Notes under the pieces: model-generated
Told to the model about the DNA's origin: nothing
The model's database searches: none
The model's input: only the letters and a program-made list of their open reading frames with translations
In this document: positions 5,856-7,979 of the stretch, piece after piece
Layout of the letters: every line of letters starts with the position of its first letter
Position numbering within the stretch: the first letter of the stretch is position 1
Assembly (NCBI GenBank): GCA_905215405.1
Contig: CAJMQE010000126.1
Coordinates: 1 to 7,979, forward strand
DNA length: 7,979 nt
Source: an uncultured bacterium
GTDB taxonomy: Bacteria; Bacillota; Clostridia; Lachnospirales; Lachnospiraceae
Direction of reading: 5' to 3'
Program-made: the position numbers and the translations under genes

Positions 5856-7382
5856 ATGAGAATTAATACTAATATATCCGCTATTACAGCAAATAACCAG
5901 TTAACAAAAGCACAGAGAGCACTTGATAGATCTCTGACACGTCTTTCTTCAGGTTACAAATTGAACAATGCTTCAGATGATCCTGCAGGAATGGCAATTT
6001 CTGATAAGATGAGAGCACAGATCAAAGGTCTTAATCAGGCAACTTTGAACGCACAGGATGGTATTTCAGTTATTCAGACATCAGAAGGTGCAATCAATGA
6101 AATTCAGTCTATGCTGTCAAGAATGAAGGAATTATCTGTTCAGGCAGCAAATGATGTTAACTCTGATGAAGAGCGTGATGCTATTCAGACAGAAGTGGAT
6201 CAGCTGAATACAGAAATCGATCGTATTTCTAAAGATACAGATTTTAACACAAAGAATCTGATCGATGGAAATCTTGGAAGAAGAGTATATTCCAACACTC
6301 GTGGTGTTAATCAGCTGGAGTGTTCTGATAATATTGAATCTGGTACATATGGAATTAAGGTAACACAGGATGCAAGACAGGCAATCGTTACTGGTGGAAC
6401 AATGGCTGGTGGTACATTTGAAAGTGGATCTATTACAATGAATGGATATCAGGTAGATGTGGATAGTACAGATACACTGGATTCAATTGTAACAAAACTG
6501 ATGGATGCAGCTGATAAGATCGGTGGTTCCGTATTTGTTACCAATGATACAACAAATACTTCAGGAACAAATGCAGAAACAGCTGGTTATACAGTTGCAG
6601 CAAATGTAACAGCAGGAACAGGGAAACTTGTATTTATGACAGATGGTTATGGTACACAGCAGTCTATGACAGTTAAATGTTCCAATGCAAGTCTGGCAGC
6701 AGCACTTGGTATTTCTGCAGCAGCAACAGATGATGGAATCAAAGCAGAAGGTCTTGATGTAAAAGCAGAATTTGCAACAGATGCAAGCGGCAATCGTGTT
6801 GGTTTCGCAGATACTGCAAAGTTATCTACAAGTGGAACACAGATTACAGTAAAAGATCTGAATAACAAAACATTTACAATGGACGTTCCAGGAAATGTAG
6901 CCAAAACACAGTTCAACGATAGTGGTATTACAGCAGTTGCAAAGAATAATACTTCTGCAACCATTGAACAGGAAGTAACAGATATGGGGACAATGAATAT
7001 TCATGTCGGTGCCAATGCAAATCAGCTCGTTGAGATTAGTATTCCGGAAATTACAGCATATACACTGGGCGTTGATACGGTAAATGTAATGACAAATGAA
7101 ACAGCAAGCCGTTCTATTGATGCAATCGATAAGGCAACTTTAAAGCTTTCATCTATTCGAGCAAAACTTGGATCATATGAAAACAGACTGGATCATACAA
7201 CATCAAACCTTGGTACTTCAAATGAAAATCTGACAGCAGCACTGTCAAGAATGATAGATACAGATATGGCAGACGAAATGACACAGTATACGCAGCAGAG
7301 CGTTTTGGTTCAGGCTGGTACATCCGTATTATCCCAGGCAAATGCAAGACCAGAAACAGTACTTCAGTTATTACAGAAATAA
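5856..7382 (+). CDS. fliC: Flagellin, flagellar filament subunit
   Basis: The subunit of the flagellar filament, exported through the flagellar type III system and polymerised under the cap. It has 508 residues. The N-terminal D0/D1 helices (1 to about 140) are textbook: NLTKAQ-type start, SSGYKLNNASDDPAGMAIS, then LSRMKELSVQAAND around 87-100. The C-terminal D1/D0 segment (about 415-508) ends in QANARPETVLQLLQK. Between them is a variable, T/A/G-rich surface region; about 188-260 looks like the flagellin_IN motif (GSITMNGYQVDV followed by a helix). Positions equivalent to the Salmonella TLR5 contacts R90, L94 and E114 are kept as R89, L93 and E113. Two Cys (C156, C275) in the variable region are unusual for a flagellin. 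The sigma-28 promoter, strong Shine-Dalgarno and tight link to fliS support a main filament gene. No terminator separates it from fliS. Confidence 0.97.
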   Translation: MRINTNISAITANNQLTKAQRALDRSLTRLSSGYKLNNASDDPAGMAISDKMRAQIKGLNQATLNAQDGISVIQTSEGAINEIQSMLSRMKELSVQAANDVNSDEERDAIQTEVDQLNTEIDRISKDTDFNTKNLIDGNLGRRVYSNTRGVNQLECSDNIESGTYGIKVTQDARQAIVTGGTMAGGTFESGSITMNGYQVDVDSTDTLDSIVTKLMDAADKIGGSVFVTNDTTNTSGTNAETAGYTVAANVTAGTGKLVFMTDGYGTQQSMTVKCSNASLAAALGISAAATDDGIKAEGLDVKAEFATDASGNRVGFADTAKLSTSGTQITVKDLNNKTFTMDVPGNVAKTQFNDSGITAVAKNNTSATIEQEVTDMGTMNIHVGANANQLVEISIPEITAYTLGVDTVNVMTNETASRSIDAIDKATLKLSSIRAKLGSYENRLDHTTSNLGTSNENLTAALSRMIDTDMADEMTQYTQQSVLVQAGTSVLSQANARPETVLQLLQK

Positions 7383-7397
7383 AGAGGATGACGAGTA

Positions 7398-7868
7398 ATG
7401 ACAAAAGAAGAGTTGAATGGATTTTCTTATAGAATCACACAGGCTTCCAGAACGGAACTGATCGTAATTATGTATGATATGGCACAGACATATTTAAAGG
7501 ATGCCATGCAGGCGTATCAGAAGAATGATGAGGAGTTCCGTCTGGGCCTGAAAAGAGCACAGAGAGTAGTCAATGAACTGAGTAGTTCACTGGATATGCA
7601 GTATGACATTTCAATTGAATTGTTCCGGTTATATCTGTATATGAACAAGACGATCAACGAGGCATCTCTCAAAAAGGATGCAACGAATATTCCGGTCGTG
7701 CAGAGAATGTTAGCAGGACTCAGATCCTCTTTTGAAATTCTTAGTAAAAAGGATCAGTCAGGTGCCATGATGCGCAATACCCAACAGGTCTATGCAGGGC
7801 TGACGTATTCAAATGGTGGTCTGAATGAGACAATGGATCCAGGTGCGAACAGAGGATTTACAGTTTAG
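7398..7868 (+). CDS. fliS: FliS-type flagellin export chaperone
   Basis: A 156-residue, mostly helical, cytosolic protein without signal or membrane segment. FliS binds the disordered C-terminal end of flagellin, keeps it from polymerising early and delivers it to the export gate. Seen here are the family's N-terminal Tyr (Y11), the Q-A-S-x-x-ELI-x-x-MYD helix start, and the later LDMQYDISIELFRLYLYMNKTI-type helix with the NEASLKKD turn. The ATG at 7398 follows flagellin by 15 bases with AGAGGA (7383-7388) as ribosome binding site, 9 bases upstream. Lacking room for a promoter, it is most likely cotranscribed with flagellin. FliS is usually about 125-135 residues; the last 35 or so here, including QVYAGLTY (130-137) and GGLNE, are an extension of unknown role. 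Confidence 0.88.
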   Translation: MTKEELNGFSYRITQASRTELIVIMYDMAQTYLKDAMQAYQKNDEEFRLGLKRAQRVVNELSSSLDMQYDISIELFRLYLYMNKTINEASLKKDATNIPVVQRMLAGLRSSFEILSKKDQSGAMMRNTQQVYAGLTYSNGGLNETMDPGANRGFTV

Positions 7869-7943
7869 AAAGAACTTACTTAGATAGAACATATAAAAAA
7901 ACACTGAAAGGATTTCCTCAATGTTGTTAAGTTAAGGATTCAA

Positions 7944-7979
7944 AGAGAAGTTAGTATCGTTTGCGATATTAACTTCTCT
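7944..7979 (+). terminator. Terminator stem for the flagellin-fliS unit, cut by the window end
   Basis: AGAGAAGTTAGTATCG (7944-7959) pairs with CGATATTAACTTCTCT (7964-7979) around a TTTG loop: 16 bp with a single G-U pair. The window stops at the last base of the right arm, so the T tract expected of a Rho-independent terminator cannot be seen. The A-rich bases just before the left arm (CAAAG) fit a bidirectional terminator. The 75 bases between fliS and this stem (7869-7943) contain no gene I can support. Confidence 0.75.

Noticed and set aside
6647..7004. Minus-strand open frames opposite flagellin
   Set aside because: They lie inside the flagellin coding frame, lack convincing starts and resemble no protein family; treated as shadows.
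7921..7935. ATG after the GAAAGGA at 7906-7912
   Set aside because: The frame stops after four codons; not a gene. The AGGA-TT-TCCT repeat here is too short to interpret.
1..7979. CRISPR arrays, tRNA or rRNA genes, insertion sequences, attachment sites
   Set aside because: No regularly spaced direct repeats, cloverleaf-like sequence, transposase frame or terminal inverted repeats were seen.

Overview
The window looks like chromosome from a motile, low-to-moderate GC Gram-positive of the Lachnospiraceae (Roseburia/Agathobacter-like). I infer this from the flagellin termini (start MRINTNISAITANNQLT, end ARPETVLQLLQ), from purine-rich Shine-Dalgarno sites ahead of every gene, and from A+T-rich spacers. 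No taxonomic search was possible, so genus is a guess.

Layout, all on the + strand. (1) 1-116: A+T-rich leader with a small hairpin and a weak promoter. (2) 117-2138: glgB, the glycogen branching enzyme, complete with all catalytic residues; a second good start lies at 231. (3) 2242-5736: a 1164-residue, soluble, Q/N/D/S/T-rich protein with about eleven degenerate repeats and a C-terminal segment resembling the FliK hook-length-control C-domain. This is the least understood gene here. (4) 5737-5855: a compact control region with a good sigma-28 flagellar promoter, a concentric dyad over its -35, and three evenly spaced ANGGAN motifs of the CsrA type, the last on the flagellin Shine-Dalgarno. 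(5) 5856-7382: flagellin. (6) 7398-7868: a FliS-type flagellin chaperone, 15 bases downstream. (7) 7944-7979: a 16-bp terminator stem, cut by the window end before any T tract.

Flagellin and FliS form an obvious pair: filament subunit and its export chaperone, probably on one sigma-28 transcript ending at the 7944 hairpin. The long repeat protein upstream probably also belongs to flagellar assembly, as a FliK-like export substrate or length-control protein, but this rests on a C-terminal resemblance and on its neighbours. glgB has no direct mechanistic link to flagella; its position may be incidental. The best candidates for something undescribed are the repeat protein and the triple ANGGAN leader of flagellin.
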